From NCBI RefSeq assembly GCF_041052385.1, contig NZ_CP163439.1, forward strand, positions 7,615,001 through 7,679,000: a stretch of DNA of 64,000 nt, written 5' to 3'. A model generated the notes under the pieces. That model had not been told where the DNA came from. It searched no databases and saw nothing but the letters and a program-made list of their open reading frames with translations. This DNA comes from Streptomyces sp. R28 (lineage in GTDB: Bacteria; Actinomycetota; Actinomycetes; Streptomycetales; Streptomycetaceae). Made by a program: the position numbers and the translations under genes. Every line of letters starts with the position of its first letter. Positions within the stretch are counted from its first letter, which is position 1. Below, one piece after another: positions 8,040 through 16,410 of the stretch.

Positions 8040-8861
8040 CTAAACGCTCGTTCGTGGTCTCGTGGTCGGTGCAGCTGCAGCGGCCGTAGCCAGTGGGTCG
8101 CGGGGTGGGCGGCCAAGGAGGTTCGGGAGGTCGGGGCCAGTGCCGTCCAGGAAGCCGTGTCGGATGCTGGTGGCGATCGAGGCGAGCATGGGCGGCTGGA
8201 ACGGCAGCAGTCCTGGCGTCTCGTCGAGGAGCCTGCGCCGGTATTCGCCCAGGCTTATGGTGCGGTGCGGGGCCCCGAGCCGATCGGCCACCTGGCCGGC
8301 CGTGATCGGCGTGCCGACGAGGTCGTAGACGCGCCCGCTGTGCCGTGCCGGATTCGCCGCAACGATCGCCGCGGCCTCGGCGAGATCCTCCCGCACGACC
8401 GCGGCGAGAGCGCCATCGCCGAACGCGGACTCCACATGATCGTCGGCCCAGGCCAGAAGGCCGCCGAAGAGTTCGGCGTAGAGGCCGTTGCGCAGGATCG
8501 TCCATGGCAATCCGCTTGCTTGCAGGAGGCGTTCGGTCGCACGGTGTGCGAGGGCGAAGCCGAGATGGTCGCCGGCACTGGTCAGGCTCGTGTAGACGAC
8601 GTGGCGGACGCCGTCACGGACGGCGGCGTCCAGGACCGCCGCGTGCCGCCCGATGACCTGGTCGTCCTCGGCATAGCCGGCGGAGATCAGCACCAGGGTC
8701 GACACACCGGCGAAATCGAGGCTCATGTGGTCGTCGAAGTCGAGACTGCGCGTCCCCTCGCCCGATGTCCGGCTTCCGCCCACCGCGGCCATGCCGCGAG
8801 CCCGCAGCGCCGCGAGAGTGGCCGAGCCGAGATTTCCATTCGCTCCGGTCACCAAGATCAT
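8040..8861 (-). CDS. NmrA-like NAD(P)H-binding oxidoreductase (SDR-related)
   Basis: 273 residues. The N-terminus MILVTGANGNLGSA carries the glycine-rich Rossmann motif (GxxGxxG, residues 6-12). LVLISAGYAEDD and VYTSLTSAG follow at the places expected in the NmrA / quinone-oxidoreductase-2 branch of atypical short-chain dehydrogenases, then WTILRNGLY and a C-terminal substrate domain with YDLVGTPITAGQVADRL. The family includes redox-sensing regulators and NADPH-dependent reductases; the substrate cannot be told. It is divergently transcribed from an HxlR regulator only 87 bp away, a very common pairing in Streptomyces, so control by that regulator is likely. The pair is unrelated to secretion. 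Confidence 0.9.
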   Translation of the reverse strand: MILVTGANGNLGSATLAALRARGMAAVGGSRTSGEGTRSLDFDDHMSLDFAGVSTLVLISAGYAEDDQVIGRHAAVLDAAVRDGVRHVVYTSLTSAGDHLGFALAHRATERLLQASGLPWTILRNGLYAELFGGLLAWADDHVESAFGDGALAAVVREDLAEAAAIVAANPARHSGRVYDLVGTPITAGQVADRLGAPHRTISLGEYRRRLLDETPGLLPFQPPMLASIATSIRHGFLDGTGPDLPNLLGRPPRDPLATAAAAAPTTRPRTSV

Positions 8862-8948
8862 GTCAATCGCAGTCTTCCGTCGTGGTTCTCATCGGTAACT
8901 ACGCTTGATCCTTGACCGCACACCCATCGGCCACAAGAAGGCAGTTTG

Positions 8949-9371
8949 ATGTCACTCACGCACACCGGAGTAACCAACACCCCTGCCGACCTTGAGCCCT
9001 GCGGGCGTGAGGACCACCCCGACTGCGGGATCCGCGACGTCCTGGACCGTATCGGGGACAAGTGGTCGGTGCTCGTGATCGTCGAACTCGCGGGCGGGCC
9101 GCGACGGTTCCGCGAACTTCAGCGCGCCATCGACGGGATCTCCCAGCGCATGCTCACCCTCACCGTGCGCAGGCTCGAGCGCGACGGACTCGTGCTGCGC
9201 ACGGTGTACCCGACCGTCCCGGCCCAGGTCGACTACCGTCTGACCGAGACCGGGGCCGGCCTGACCCACTTGGTCAAGGCACTCACGGACTGGTCCCTTG
9301 CCCACCGTGGCGTCATCGCGGAGGCACGGGGTGCGTACGACCGGACCCACCCCGACCACGACATCCGCTGA
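8949..9371 (+). CDS. HxlR-family winged-helix transcriptional regulator
   Basis: 140 residues from ATG 8949, with AAGAAGG (8936-8942) upstream; a TTG immediately before is less likely. The HxlR signature is clear: an N-terminal cysteine pair region (EPCGREDHPDCGIRDVL), the helix-turn-helix GDKWSVLVIVELAGGPRRF, FRELQRAIDGISQRMLT as recognition region, and the wing RTVYPTVPAQVDYRLTETG. Members often sense electrophiles or redox stress through the N-terminal cysteine and repress a neighbouring oxidoreductase. It is divergent from the NmrA-like gene, with an 87-bp gap holding the presumed operator. Confidence 0.95.
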   Translation: MSLTHTGVTNTPADLEPCGREDHPDCGIRDVLDRIGDKWSVLVIVELAGGPRRFRELQRAIDGISQRMLTLTVRRLERDGLVLRTVYPTVPAQVDYRLTETGAGLTHLVKALTDWSLAHRGVIAEARGAYDRTHPDHDIR

Positions 9372-9443
9372 CGGGAACCGCCATCGCCACGCTGCCGGAA
9401 GGCTGTCGAGGTCACTCTGTCAACAGCCGTATGCCCACAACAG

Positions 9444-9992
9444 TCAGGGCATCGGCTCCGCAGCTTGCGCGAGCAGGCTCAGGAGGCCGACGGGGATGGC
9501 GACGACGACGGCGTAGCCCACTCGGTCGGCTACCTTTTGGCGTCGTGACGGGCTCCCGGCGGTGGGCCTCGCGGCGTTGGTCCGCCCCACGTGGCTTGAT
9601 GGCCTGGTATGCGAGGACCGCGAGGACGACCACGCAGATCGCGACCTGCCAGAGCTCGCCCACGACGCCCCAGAAGCCGACCCGTTGGATCGTCTCTGGT
9701 TCGATGCCCTGTCGCGCGTCGAACTCGGTGCCGTCCGGGTAGTCGCGTCCGGTGTCCTCGAGGTGTACGTAGTCGGCGTCGTCAGCTGTGCCGCCGTCCG
9801 GCGTGAAGTCCCCGTGGCAGTCGTAGTCGGAGTTCTTACCGGCTGTAGTCGGTGTTGTAGCAGCGCTCCACCTCGTACGTGCCAGGGGTGCCGTGGATTC
9901 CGGCGGACAGGGCGAGGTCTGCGGTCGCGGTGACGCACCAGAAGGTGCTGACGAGGGCGAGGAGGACGCCGCACACCCAGCCGAGTACGCGC
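9444..9992 (-). pseudogene. Frameshifted two-cysteine membrane protein (decayed paralog)
   Basis: Conceptual joining of three frames restores a protein starting MRVLGWVCGVLLALVS with an N-terminal TM helix, an extracellular block TPGTYEVERC...YDCHGDFTPDGG, a second helix (LWQVAICVVVLAVLAY) and a third (VGYAVVVAIPVGLLSLLAQ). One frameshift lies near 9840 (the first frame stops at 9836-9838) and another near 9540. The order helix, GT.VE.C, C.G.F..DG, helices matches the intact paralogs at 18105-18689, 18721-19302, 25803-26393 and 48874-49530. Its ATG overlaps the stop of the upstream remnant (TGATG), so it was once coupled to it. True decay or sequencing error are both possible. Confidence 0.7.
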
Positions 9993-10290
9993 ATCAGCCG
10001 CCCACCAAGATCCTGGGCTCCTTCTCCCACAGCCTGGAGATGCCCGCCTGTTCGGCAAGGGCTCTGCGCTGGGGTCGACCTCCGCACGCTCCTGCTCGTA
10101 CTTCTGCCAGTCCGCGGGCTGCCCGAAGAGCATGTCGTTACTACCAGGAACGATCATGACGCCGCCGAAGGCCACGTCACCGGCGAACCAGGCGCCGCCT
10201 TCCTCGGCCGCCTTCGGCCAGCGGCGCACCGTCGAGGCATCGATTGCACGCAGAGAGGATGCATCGTGCTGCCCACGCGAGCCAATTGAT
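9992..10290 (-). pseudogene. N-terminally truncated remnant of the 4799-5455-type membrane protein
   Basis: Only the C-terminal block survives: RRWPKAAEEGGAWFAGDVAF, then a segment ending MLFGQPADWQ, which mirrors WPEGIENGVYVAGDLPFGAV and FFFMQPADWD of the gene at 4799-5455. The frame then breaks near 10090; another frame continues to a C-terminus RLWEKEPRILVGG whose TGA overlaps the ATG of the next remnant. An in-frame stop lies near 10294 and the TM helices expected upstream are missing, so this is a truncated, frameshifted pseudogene. Confidence 0.65.
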
Positions 10291-10532
10291 CACCAGGGGG
10301 GACATCGGCGGCGCCATCGACGGCGGCCGGAGGGGGCGTTGAAGGCCGACTTCCCGCCGCCATGTTCGCAACTCCCCCGCACCTAAGGCTTGTCCCGCAA
10401 TCACGTTGCAGCGGGTGAGGATGGTGGTGCCATCCTTCCAAGAGTCATCAGCGCCGATCACTGATGTCTTGGCGTCAGCGGCACTCACCGGTCCTTGGCT
10501 GCAGGGCGCAGAGGCGGCGCTCATGTGGCCAG

Positions 10533-10538
10533 TACAGT
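10533..10538 (+). promoter_or_regulatory. Leaderless -10 box of the VOC gene
   Basis: TACAGT ends 6 nt before the GTG start codon at 10545, the classic TANNNT spacing of actinobacterial leaderless transcripts. No ribosome binding site intervenes. Confidence 0.55.
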
Positions 10539-10544
10539 TGGCCG

Positions 10545-11000
10545 GTGATCACTGAACTCAAACTCCAGCTGGCCATCGACTGTGCTGAGCCCGAGCGGCT
10601 CGCGGCATTCTGGGCCGCTGCACTGGGGTACCGAGTCGAGCCGCCGCCTGCACCGTTTGCTACTTGGCGCGCGTACTGGCTGGAGCAAGGCGTGTCGGAG
10701 GAGGAGCTGGGTGCAGGCGACTGCAGTGACTCCGTCATCGATCCGGATGGCGTCGGCCCGCGGATCTGGTTCCAGCAGGTACCCGATCCGAAGGTCGTCA
10801 AGAACCGGCTCCACCTTGATCTGGGCGTGAGCGGAGGGCGTGGCGTCCCGTTTGCCACTCGCAAGGAGCGAGTGCTTGCCGAGGTGGCGCGACTGGAGAC
10901 CGCGGGCGCGTCCCGGTTGCGCGTGGAGGACTCGGAGGGCTCGGGTTCTTTCTTCGTCGTGATGGAGGACCCAGAGGGCAACGAATTCTGCGTTCATTGA
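10545..11000 (+). CDS. VOC-family (glyoxalase-like) protein
   Basis: 151 residues starting at GTG 10545 (VITELKLQLAIDCAEPERLA). Two beta-alpha-beta-beta modules of the vicinal-oxygen-chelate fold are visible: LAIDCAEPERLAAFWAAALG with FATWRAYWLEQG, and RLHLDLGVSGGRGV with FFVVMEDPEGNEFCVH, the typical C-terminal D-PEGNEFC motif. The actinobacterial group of about 140 aa is of unknown substrate. A TACAGT -10 box at 10533-10538 lies 6 nt before the GTG, and there is no Shine-Dalgarno, so the message is probably leaderless. Confidence 0.88.
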   Translation: MITELKLQLAIDCAEPERLAAFWAAALGYRVEPPPAPFATWRAYWLEQGVSEEELGAGDCSDSVIDPDGVGPRIWFQQVPDPKVVKNRLHLDLGVSGGRGVPFATRKERVLAEVARLETAGASRLRVEDSEGSGSFFVVMEDPEGNEFCVH

Positions 11001-11084
11001 ACGTATGGAGGCCGTGCGGCGTGCGACCAGCCCGCACTCCGTCTGGGCGCCAAGGCGCCCAGCGCTGGATGGGATGATCTCGCG

Positions 11085-11930
11085 GTGGCTGGTGTGATCA
11101 CGGCATCGGAGCCGTCCTGGATAGCTCCCTTCACCGGGCTGAGCCCGGGCGACTTCCGCAAGCTGATCACCAGTCTGCGACGGGAAGAAGCTGAACGAAC
11201 TCGCCAGGGGCGCCCCTGGTCGCTGCCGCTGGAAGAGTGCTCCTCGTCGCGGCGTACTGACGAACCAACCTGACACTGCGCCAACTTGCGCGCGCCCTTG
11301 TTCGGCATCTCAAAGTCCAGCGCCGACCGCATCATCGACCACACCGCGCCACAGCGCGCCCTTGAACAGCGGCAGCGCTTCCGGAGGGACACCGTGCTCA
11401 TCGTCGACGGCACCCTCGTGCCGACCCGCGACCACACCATCGCCGAGCAGTCCAAGAACTATCGCTACTCGACGAATCACCAGGTCGTCATCGATGCCGA
11501 CACCCGCTTGGTCGTCGCGGTCGGACGGCCAGTGCCTGGCAACTGCAACGACTGCAACGACTGCAAGGCGTGGGAGGAATCCGGCGCCAAAGCCGCCGTC
11601 GGCAGAACACTCACGATCGCCGACGGCGGCTATCCCGGCACAGGGCTCGTCATGCCCCACCGCCGGCGCAAGGGCGAAGACCTTCCGGACTGGAAGGAAG
11701 CACACAACAAGTCCCACAAGCAGGTCCGCGCCCGCGTCGAGCACGTCTTCGCGCGCATGAAGACCTGGAAGATTCTCCGTGACTGCCGCCTCAAAGGCGA
11801 CGGAGTCCACCACGCCATGCTCGGCATCGCCCGGATGAACAACCTCGCCCTCGCCGGATAGACGAGCGGCCCGCACAACGGCCCAGGAATCCTGAGGCAG
11901 TTCGGAGATCATTTACGGGACAGCCCTTAC
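11085..11930 (+). mobile_element. Degenerate IS5-family insertion sequence with broken DDE transposase
   Basis: The transposase is split. An N-terminal piece starts at 11085 (SPGDFRKLITSLRREEAERT); a frameshift near 11240 is followed by VLLVAAY, a TGG-to-TGA stop, RTNLTLRQLA, another frameshift, and then a long intact part to 11861 with GISKSSADRIIDH, LIVDGTLVPTRD, TIADGGYPGTG and RARVEHVFARMKTW, the DDE transposase landmarks of the IS5 group. CNDCNDC around 11550 is a small in-frame duplication. The right end probably includes GATCATTTACGGGACAG (about 11908-11924); the left end is not recognisable. The element is inactive as written. Confidence 0.8.
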
Positions 11931-11933
11931 AAC

Positions 11934-12817
11934 GGCTAACACAATGAGGTAGCCCAGCCCTGGTGGCCGTGTCCAGGGCGGTAGTTGAGCGTTCAGTCCG
12001 TTGTGGGGATGTCGCCGTGGATGGTGTCGGATGAGCTGTGGGATCGCCTGGAGCCGTTGCTGCCGCAGCGCGAACGGCGCTTTCGGTATCCGGGTCGCAA
12101 GCCGTTGCCGGACCGGGACGTGCTGTGCGGAATCCTGTTATGTGCTGCAGACTGGTATCCAGTGGGAGTACCTGCCGCAAGAACTGGGCTTCGGTTCGGG
12201 AATGACGTGCTGGCGGCGGCTGCGGGACTGGAACGAGGCTGGCGTCTGGCAGCGTCTGCATGAGGTGCTGCTCGCCGAGTTGAACGCGGCCTCGCGGCTG
12301 GACTGGTCCCGCTGCGTGGTCGACTCCTCCCACGTCCGGGCGCTAAAAGGGGGCACCATACGGGCCCTTCACCGGTCGACCGGGGCCGGACCGGCTCCAA
12401 GCATCACTTGATCACCGACGGGCAGGGCACTCCACTCGCCGTTCTGCTGACCGGCGGCAACCGCAACGACGTCACCCAACTGTTGTCCCTGCTCGACGCG
12501 ATCCCACCGGTCCGCGGCCGGATAAGCCATCCTCGCCGCAAGCCGGACTCCTTGTTCGCGGACCGCGGCTACGACCACGACATCTACCGCGACCAGGTCC
12601 GCGCCCGCGGCATCGTGCCCGCCATCGCCCGCCGCGGCACCCTGCACGGCACGGGCCTGGGCACCTACCGCTGGGTCGTAGAACGGAGTTTCGCGTGGCT
12701 GCACGGCTTCCGACGCCTGCGGATCCGATGGGAACGGCGAGCCGACATCCACGAAGCGTTCCTCAAACTCGCCTGCTGCCTCATCGCTTACCGGCAGTAC
12801 AAGTCGCTTTGTTAGCC
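11934..12817 (+). mobile_element. IS5-family insertion sequence (884 bp) with terminal inverted repeats
   Basis: The left end GGCTAACA at 11934 is mirrored by the right end TGTTAGCC finishing at 12817. Inside lies one transposase in three frames. The size, DDE landmarks and short TIRs fit the IS5 family. The right end falls on the last codons of the deoR-type gene on the other strand. No clear target duplication was found. A further copy of the left-end sequence occurs inverted at 13799-13814. Confidence 0.7.
12009..12815 (+). pseudogene. IS5-family transposase, two frame changes
   Basis: Segments in order: MSPWMVSDELWDRLEPLLPQ with DRDVLCGIL up to about 12145; after a frame change, TGIQWEYLPQELGFGSGMTC, RRLRDWNEAGVW and DWSRCVVDSSHVRALKGG up to 12350; after a second, VDRGRTGSKHHLITDGQGTP, FADRGYDHDIYRD and YRWVVERSFAWLHGFRRLRI to the stop at 12813-12815. 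The second change occurs at CTAAAAGGGGGC, a slippery-looking site where some IS5-family elements use programmed -1 frameshifting. The first (near CTGTTATG) looks like a plain one-base indel and would inactivate the protein. Confidence 0.8.
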
Positions 12818-13594
12818 GCCGACTGTGGCCGGAGCCGTCGGTATTACTTTCACGCCGGCCTCGCGCAGAGCCATACAGGTCGCGTCGTCTTCCGATGCGT
12901 TGGTGATAAGCGCGTCCAGGTCTTCGGGGCCGCAGATCTTCACCATGCCGGTTCCCGGAAACTTGCTCTTGTCGGCCAGGAGCACCACCTTGTCGCCGGC
13001 GGCAATCATGGCGCGTCGGGCGGGCACCTCGGCCACGGTGGTGTCCATGACCTGGCCCCCGGGGCGGAGGCCACAAGCACCCATGAACAACCAGTCGGCG
13101 TGAACTTGGCGGAGATTGTCCTCCGCCATGAAACCGTCCAGCATGCGTGACTCACGGATGACCATGCCCCCGAGCAGCATCAGGTCGATGTTCTCGTCGC
13201 CGATGAGCTCGTCATACACGGCGAGGTTGTTGGTGATCACGGTAAGTCGACGACTGTGCAGTTGAAGTGCCAGCCGGTGGACCGTTGTACCGCTGTCGAG
13301 AATGATCGACTGACCGTCCTCGATCATCGTGGCCGCTTGGGCGGCAATGGCGTCCTTCTCCGCCACCAGAACCTCAGCAGCATCGTTGAAGGGAGCTCGC
13401 TCCTCGTCGATGACCGCTCCACCATGGACACGGATGAGTAGCCCGTCTGCCTCCAACTTGAGGAGGTCACGACGGATGGTCGCCGCGCTGGAGTCAAGCT
13501 GCTCGGCGAGGTCGGCCACGGAGGCGGTGCCGCCGGAACGTAGCGCCCGCAAGATGATTTGGTGTCGTCGTTCAGCCAGCACGCAACGGGACAC
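12812..13594 (-). CDS. DeoR/GlpR-family transcriptional regulator
   Basis: 260 residues. An N-terminal DeoR helix-turn-helix (ERRHQIILRALRSGGTASVA, then SSAATIRRDLLKLEADGLL, residues 8-60) is followed by GGAV and the sugar-phosphate-binding DeoRC domain with DSGTTVHRLA, TNNLAVYDEL, MLLGGMVIRESRML and LLADKSKFP. Members repress sugar-utilisation genes and are released by a phosphorylated sugar; no target operon is adjacent, so the ligand is unknown. The stop codon lies inside GTTAGCC, the end of the neighbouring IS, so the natural C-terminus may have been cut and resealed by the insertion. The domain is otherwise full length. Confidence 0.92.
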   Translation of the reverse strand: MSRCVLAERRHQIILRALRSGGTASVADLAEQLDSSAATIRRDLLKLEADGLLIRVHGGAVIDEERAPFNDAAEVLVAEKDAIAAQAATMIEDGQSIILDSGTTVHRLALQLHSRRLTVITNNLAVYDELIGDENIDLMLLGGMVIRESRMLDGFMAEDNLRQVHADWLFMGACGLRPGGQVMDTTVAEVPARRAMIAAGDKVVLLADKSKFPGTGMVKICGPEDLDALITNASEDDATCMALREAGVKVIPTAPATVGG

Positions 13595-13798
13595 TACACG
13601 CTGTCGACTGGCGCAATCTGCTGACTTTCAGACGCAGTTGACGACTGCTCGGGCATCCGCGGCGGTGCCGCCCATGCGCTGGCTGCCCACCCCAGTGGCC
13701 GGTCGATTCGACCCGTTTGAAGGCAGTCCAGGTCGCCGGGCGTCGCAGAAGAACCGCTCGCCATGGTGCACTGGGCAAGTTGCTCTGAGGGCTGTCCG

Positions 13799-13814
13799 CC
13801 TCATTGTGTTAGCC
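13799..13814 (-). repeat. Solo IS-end repeat, inverted copy of 11934-11949
   Basis: CCTCATTGTGTTAGCC (13799-13814) is the exact reverse complement of GGCTAACACAATGAGG at 11934-11949, the left end of the neighbouring IS. The bases further in are only partly similar (both have CAGCCCT a few bases on). It is either a second, mostly lost IS copy in inverted orientation or one end of a composite element carrying the deoR-type gene. Confidence 0.6.
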
Positions 13815-13905
13815 CCTGTTAGCCCAACCCCCGTGACCAGTAAGCCTCCTGTCAGGATGGTTGTCATGGCTGCGATCAACAGCGCGGATGTACATGGAGG
13901 ATGCA

Positions 13906-14388
13906 ATGCGTGATCCCGTGGATCCTAGAGTGTCCTACTCCATTGGCTCGTCCCCGTCTCCCTCTCCATCACCTGGACCGTCACCGGACCCGGAGCCTGG
14001 ACCCGCCGACCCCAGCCCGGCGCCTTCCGGCCCTGAGCCGACACCGTCACCCACGGGACCGACCTTGCCGCCCCCGTGGGGGTCGGACCCGGATGTCGGA
14101 GTGACCTCGTCGTTCTTGCGAGGCTGTGCGGATGCCTGTGACGAGGCTTCTCTGACGGTCTGGAAGACGTTGGACGAGGCGAAGGACGCGGCCGAGGACC
14201 TGGCGAGGGCGGCGCACGGCTGGGGGCTCGTGCAGAGCATTGACGACATGCATGAGCGCTGGGATCGGCTCAACCAAGAGATGCGCGACCGGTTGAACCG
14301 CGCCTCCGACAACTTCCGCCGCAGTGCGGATGCCTATGACGGGAACGAGATCCGTACGGCACAGGGCTTCTCCGACATCTACCGCTGA
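13906..14388 (+). CDS. WXG100-like protein with Pro/Ser-rich N-terminal extension
   Basis: 160 residues from ATG 13906, chosen because GGAGG (13896-13900) is 5 nt upstream; in-frame ATG and TTG codons further up lack a ribosome site. Residues about 10-70 are a Pro/Ser/Gly tract. Residues about 75-160 form two helices of WXG type (CADACDEASLTVWKTLDEAK; a turn near AAHGWGLVQS; HERWDRLNQEMRDRLNRASD). YDGNE near the C-terminus matches the YxxxD/E T7SS export signal. It is the first gene of a plus-strand run (13906-17982) of WXG-like, effector-like, protease and propeller genes, so it is probably an exported partner of the next gene, 11 bp downstream. Confidence 0.75.
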   Translation: MRDPVDPRVSYSIGSSPSPSPSPGPSPDPEPGPADPSPAPSGPEPTPSPTGPTLPPPWGSDPDVGVTSSFLRGCADACDEASLTVWKTLDEAKDAAEDLARAAHGWGLVQSIDDMHERWDRLNQEMRDRLNRASDNFRRSADAYDGNEIRTAQGFSDIYR

Positions 14389-14399
14389 AAGGCAGGGCA

Positions 14400-14876
14400 G
14401 TGGTCACCTTCTCGCAACTCCTGGAGTTGGACGTCGCCGGCCTGGAGAGGTTCGCCGACCGGTGGAACGCAGTCATCCACCGAAAGATCAGACAGGCCCG
14501 CGAGGGATTCCACGACGACGTTGTGCGCAAGCTCCACAAGGACCACTGGAGGGGCGAGGGCGGAGAGGCGGCCCAGAAGCACTGCGACCGGATACAGGTC
14601 GGATTCGACGCGCTCGATGCACAGGTCAAGTCCCTCAGCAGGTTTCTCGACGAGGAGGCCGACGGCGTGCGCGGCACCGGAGGCGCCGAAGGTCTGGAAG
14701 GCTGGCAGAGGATCGCGCGTGAGCTCGACCGGGATGCGCATGACGCGGGGATGAAGATCGCCGATGACGGTGTTGTCGAATGGTCGATCCTGATAGACGC
14801 CGACGATCCGCACGGCGAAGCGAAATACCAGGAGAAGAAGCAGGCTGCCGACCTTGTCCAGCTCCGCGCTCAATAG
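14400..14876 (+). CDS. WXG100-like helical protein (putative T7SS substrate domain)
   Basis: 158 residues starting at GTG 14400 after AAGGCAGGG. The N-terminal 95 residues are helical with DHWRGEGGEAAQKHC at the WXG turn position. The remainder has a long amphipathic region (LEGWQRIARELDRDAHDAG) and ends KKQAADLVQLRAQ. It sits 11 bp after a WXG-like gene and 12 bp before the gene at 14889. In other actinobacteria this kind of N-terminal module is often fused directly to the type of protein found next, so these two genes may be the split halves of one effector. No enzymatic motif. Confidence 0.7.
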   Translation: MVTFSQLLELDVAGLERFADRWNAVIHRKIRQAREGFHDDVVRKLHKDHWRGEGGEAAQKHCDRIQVGFDALDAQVKSLSRFLDEEADGVRGTGGAEGLEGWQRIARELDRDAHDAGMKIADDGVVEWSILIDADDPHGEAKYQEKKQAADLVQLRAQ

Positions 14877-14888
14877 GTTCTGACGGAG

Positions 14889-15527
14889 GTGAACAAGATT
14901 GATGAGTGGCTCACGGTGAGCCTCAAGGTGATTTTCGGTACGCCCCACAATTTCGAAACCGAAGATCGCCGGTACGACGTGTTCGAACCCACCGTGAAGG
15001 ATCGGATGGTGCGGAACCAGCTCAACAATGTCGGCGCAGCGGCTGCCGCTCGGGGCTGGACCAATGCCGCTGGCCTGGTCAAGCACTATCTCGACGGCTC
15101 AGGCAAGACGGTCGAGGTGGAGCCGCAGCAGATGATGCGGGACATTCCGCAGTTCCAGCGTGACGTGGACAAGACCCTTGAGAAGGACGTGCGTAAGCGT
15201 CCCGACGGGCCGTTCACCACCGAGTGGGGATCGACAGCCCCGAATACCGCGGACGGCGACTCAAGCATGGACTGGTACTACGCTCTGAACCATTTCCAGT
15301 ACCGCCTCGTAGGAGAGAAGCACGGCGACGAGATCACCTACCGGGTAGAAGTGCAGAAGCGTTACGACTGGGGTGTGCCCAGCGAGCACCGGCGCACCCA
15401 GGAGAAGTTCGGCGGCCCCTTCAAAATGGAACTTGAGCAAGCCGACCTCGCTCACCTCAACTCCGTTGGCCTGGCACGTGACTTCGATGTCGTGGGCAGT
15501 TCGGACACGATCAGGACTTCGTCTTGA
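14889..15527 (+). CDS. T7SS effector-like protein of unknown fold
   Basis: 212 residues from GTG 14889. It is mixed alpha/beta with no signal peptide or TM segment. Blocks I recognise as recurrent in Streptomyces T7SS-linked proteins (from memory) are LVKHYLDGSGKTVEVEPQQM, MRDIPQFQRDV, MDWYYALNHFQYRL, EITYRVEVQKRYDWGVPSE and the end LARDFDVVGSSDT. That pattern (HxLxxSG, DxPxF, WxYAxxxFxY, RYxWD, GLAxxFxxVGxSD) is commonly the C-terminal domain of secreted actinobacterial proteins; the activity is undefined. Coupling to the preceding WXG-like gene supports export. Its stop overlaps the start of the next gene. Confidence 0.65.
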   Translation: MNKIDEWLTVSLKVIFGTPHNFETEDRRYDVFEPTVKDRMVRNQLNNVGAAAAARGWTNAAGLVKHYLDGSGKTVEVEPQQMMRDIPQFQRDVDKTLEKDVRKRPDGPFTTEWGSTAPNTADGDSSMDWYYALNHFQYRLVGEKHGDEITYRVEVQKRYDWGVPSEHRRTQEKFGGPFKMELEQADLAHLNSVGLARDFDVVGSSDTIRTSS

Positions 15528-15796
15528 GTCCCCGCTATGTCGGTCGGCATACAGGGCGCGCGCCGACGGCGGGCACGTCGGACGGATCGGTGCCGGAGGC
15601 GGAGCACGCACACAGTCGTCCCTCGCGCGTGCGGCGTCCCTCCGGTAAGAAGGTAGTACTGTGGGTGCTTTGGTGGGCATGTGCCGCCTTTGTTCTCTAT
15701 GTTGCGTGGGGGCTGGTTCAAACCATCGGGGATCTCGACAACCCACCGGACGGCGACTGGCTGTGCTCGGGCCACTCGATGACCTGCGAGCCCTGA
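15524..15796 (+). CDS. Small single-pass membrane protein
   Basis: 90 residues if the TTG at 15524 is used, which overlaps the TGA of the preceding gene. A charged N-terminus ends with SRVRRPSGKK, then one TM helix (VVLWVLWWACAAFVLYVAWG), then a short outside tail with WLCSGHSMTCEP. The position between an effector-like gene and a protease remnant, with overlapping codons, suggests co-translation. It may be the immunity or anchoring partner of the effector-like protein (inference from gene order only). Confidence 0.6.
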   Translation: MSPRYVGRHTGRAPTAGTSDGSVPEAEHAHSRPSRVRRPSGKKVVLWVLWWACAAFVLYVAWGLVQTIGDLDNPPDGDWLCSGHSMTCEP

Positions 15797-15852
15797 CCAT
15801 TCAGCGAGGTCCATCGGCTTTCCGGACCTCGAAACCAGAGTCCCCAGGTTCG

Positions 15853-16410
15853 ATGTCGCGGCGCCGCCGGTGGATCCGCGCTGCCTGTAACCAGGTGAAC
15901 GGAGACGTCAGGGCCGGATTCAAGATGGACACCTCGACCAGCCGATTCACTTCGTCCTCGTGGCGGCGGGGGGTCGGAGACATCTCCCGGCATGAAATCG
16001 CGCACGCCCTCGTTCAGCCGCAGGACCCTGGCGCATACGGCCAGGATGAGGAGACGAGCATTCGGGCGTGGGTCGTCGAGGGGTTTGCGGAGTACGTTTC
16101 CTGTCGGTTCGACCGGGCTATGGGGGACGCTGGGGTGCGTAGCGATCTAGCGGGCGAGAAGTTCGATGGTGGATTGCCTGGCCAGGACTTCGAGCTCGAA
16201 TACAGCTCGGTTGGCGCGAACTACTCGCTCAGCTATCTGGCGATTCGCTTCATCGCGGAAAAGGGCGGCGAGGAAGCACTTTTCGAGTTTGTCGTAGACC
16301 ACTACAGGAAGCCCACCAACCTCGATCAGCAGCTGCAGAAGGCAGTTGGCATGAACGAGAGTGAATTCGAAACCGCGTGGGCCCAGTACGTCAGGAGCAA
16401 CATCCGATGA
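15853..16410 (+). CDS. HExxH zinc metalloprotease domain, probably N-terminally truncated
   Basis: 185 residues from ATG 15853. HEIAHAL (residues 47-53) with EGFAEY (76-81) forms the HExxH...E zinc site of gluzincin-type peptidases (peptidase_MA-like). RGVGDISR before it and YSLSYLAIRFIAEKGGEEAL after it are typical, and the C-terminal helix ends FETAWAQYVRS. The first 30 residues (MSRRRRWIRAACNQ) look unlike the family, which normally has about 150 more residues and a membrane anchor upstream; the DNA from 15800 to 15900 has no alternative coherent frame. The gene is therefore probably a 5'-truncated remnant, though the active site is complete. Its TGA overlaps the ATG of the next gene (ATGA). 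Confidence 0.65.
   Translation: MSRRRRWIRAACNQVNGDVRAGFKMDTSTSRFTSSSWRRGVGDISRHEIAHALVQPQDPGAYGQDEETSIRAWVVEGFAEYVSCRFDRAMGDAGVRSDLAGEKFDGGLPGQDFELEYSSVGANYSLSYLAIRFIAEKGGEEALFEFVVDHYRKPTNLDQQLQKAVGMNESEFETAWAQYVRSNIR

Noticed and set aside
13628..13867. Possible small minus-strand gene beginning MTTILTGGLLVTGVGL
   Set aside because: Its first helix looks like a signal, but the frame runs through the IS-end repeat and has no ribosome site or recognisable remainder; probably chance.
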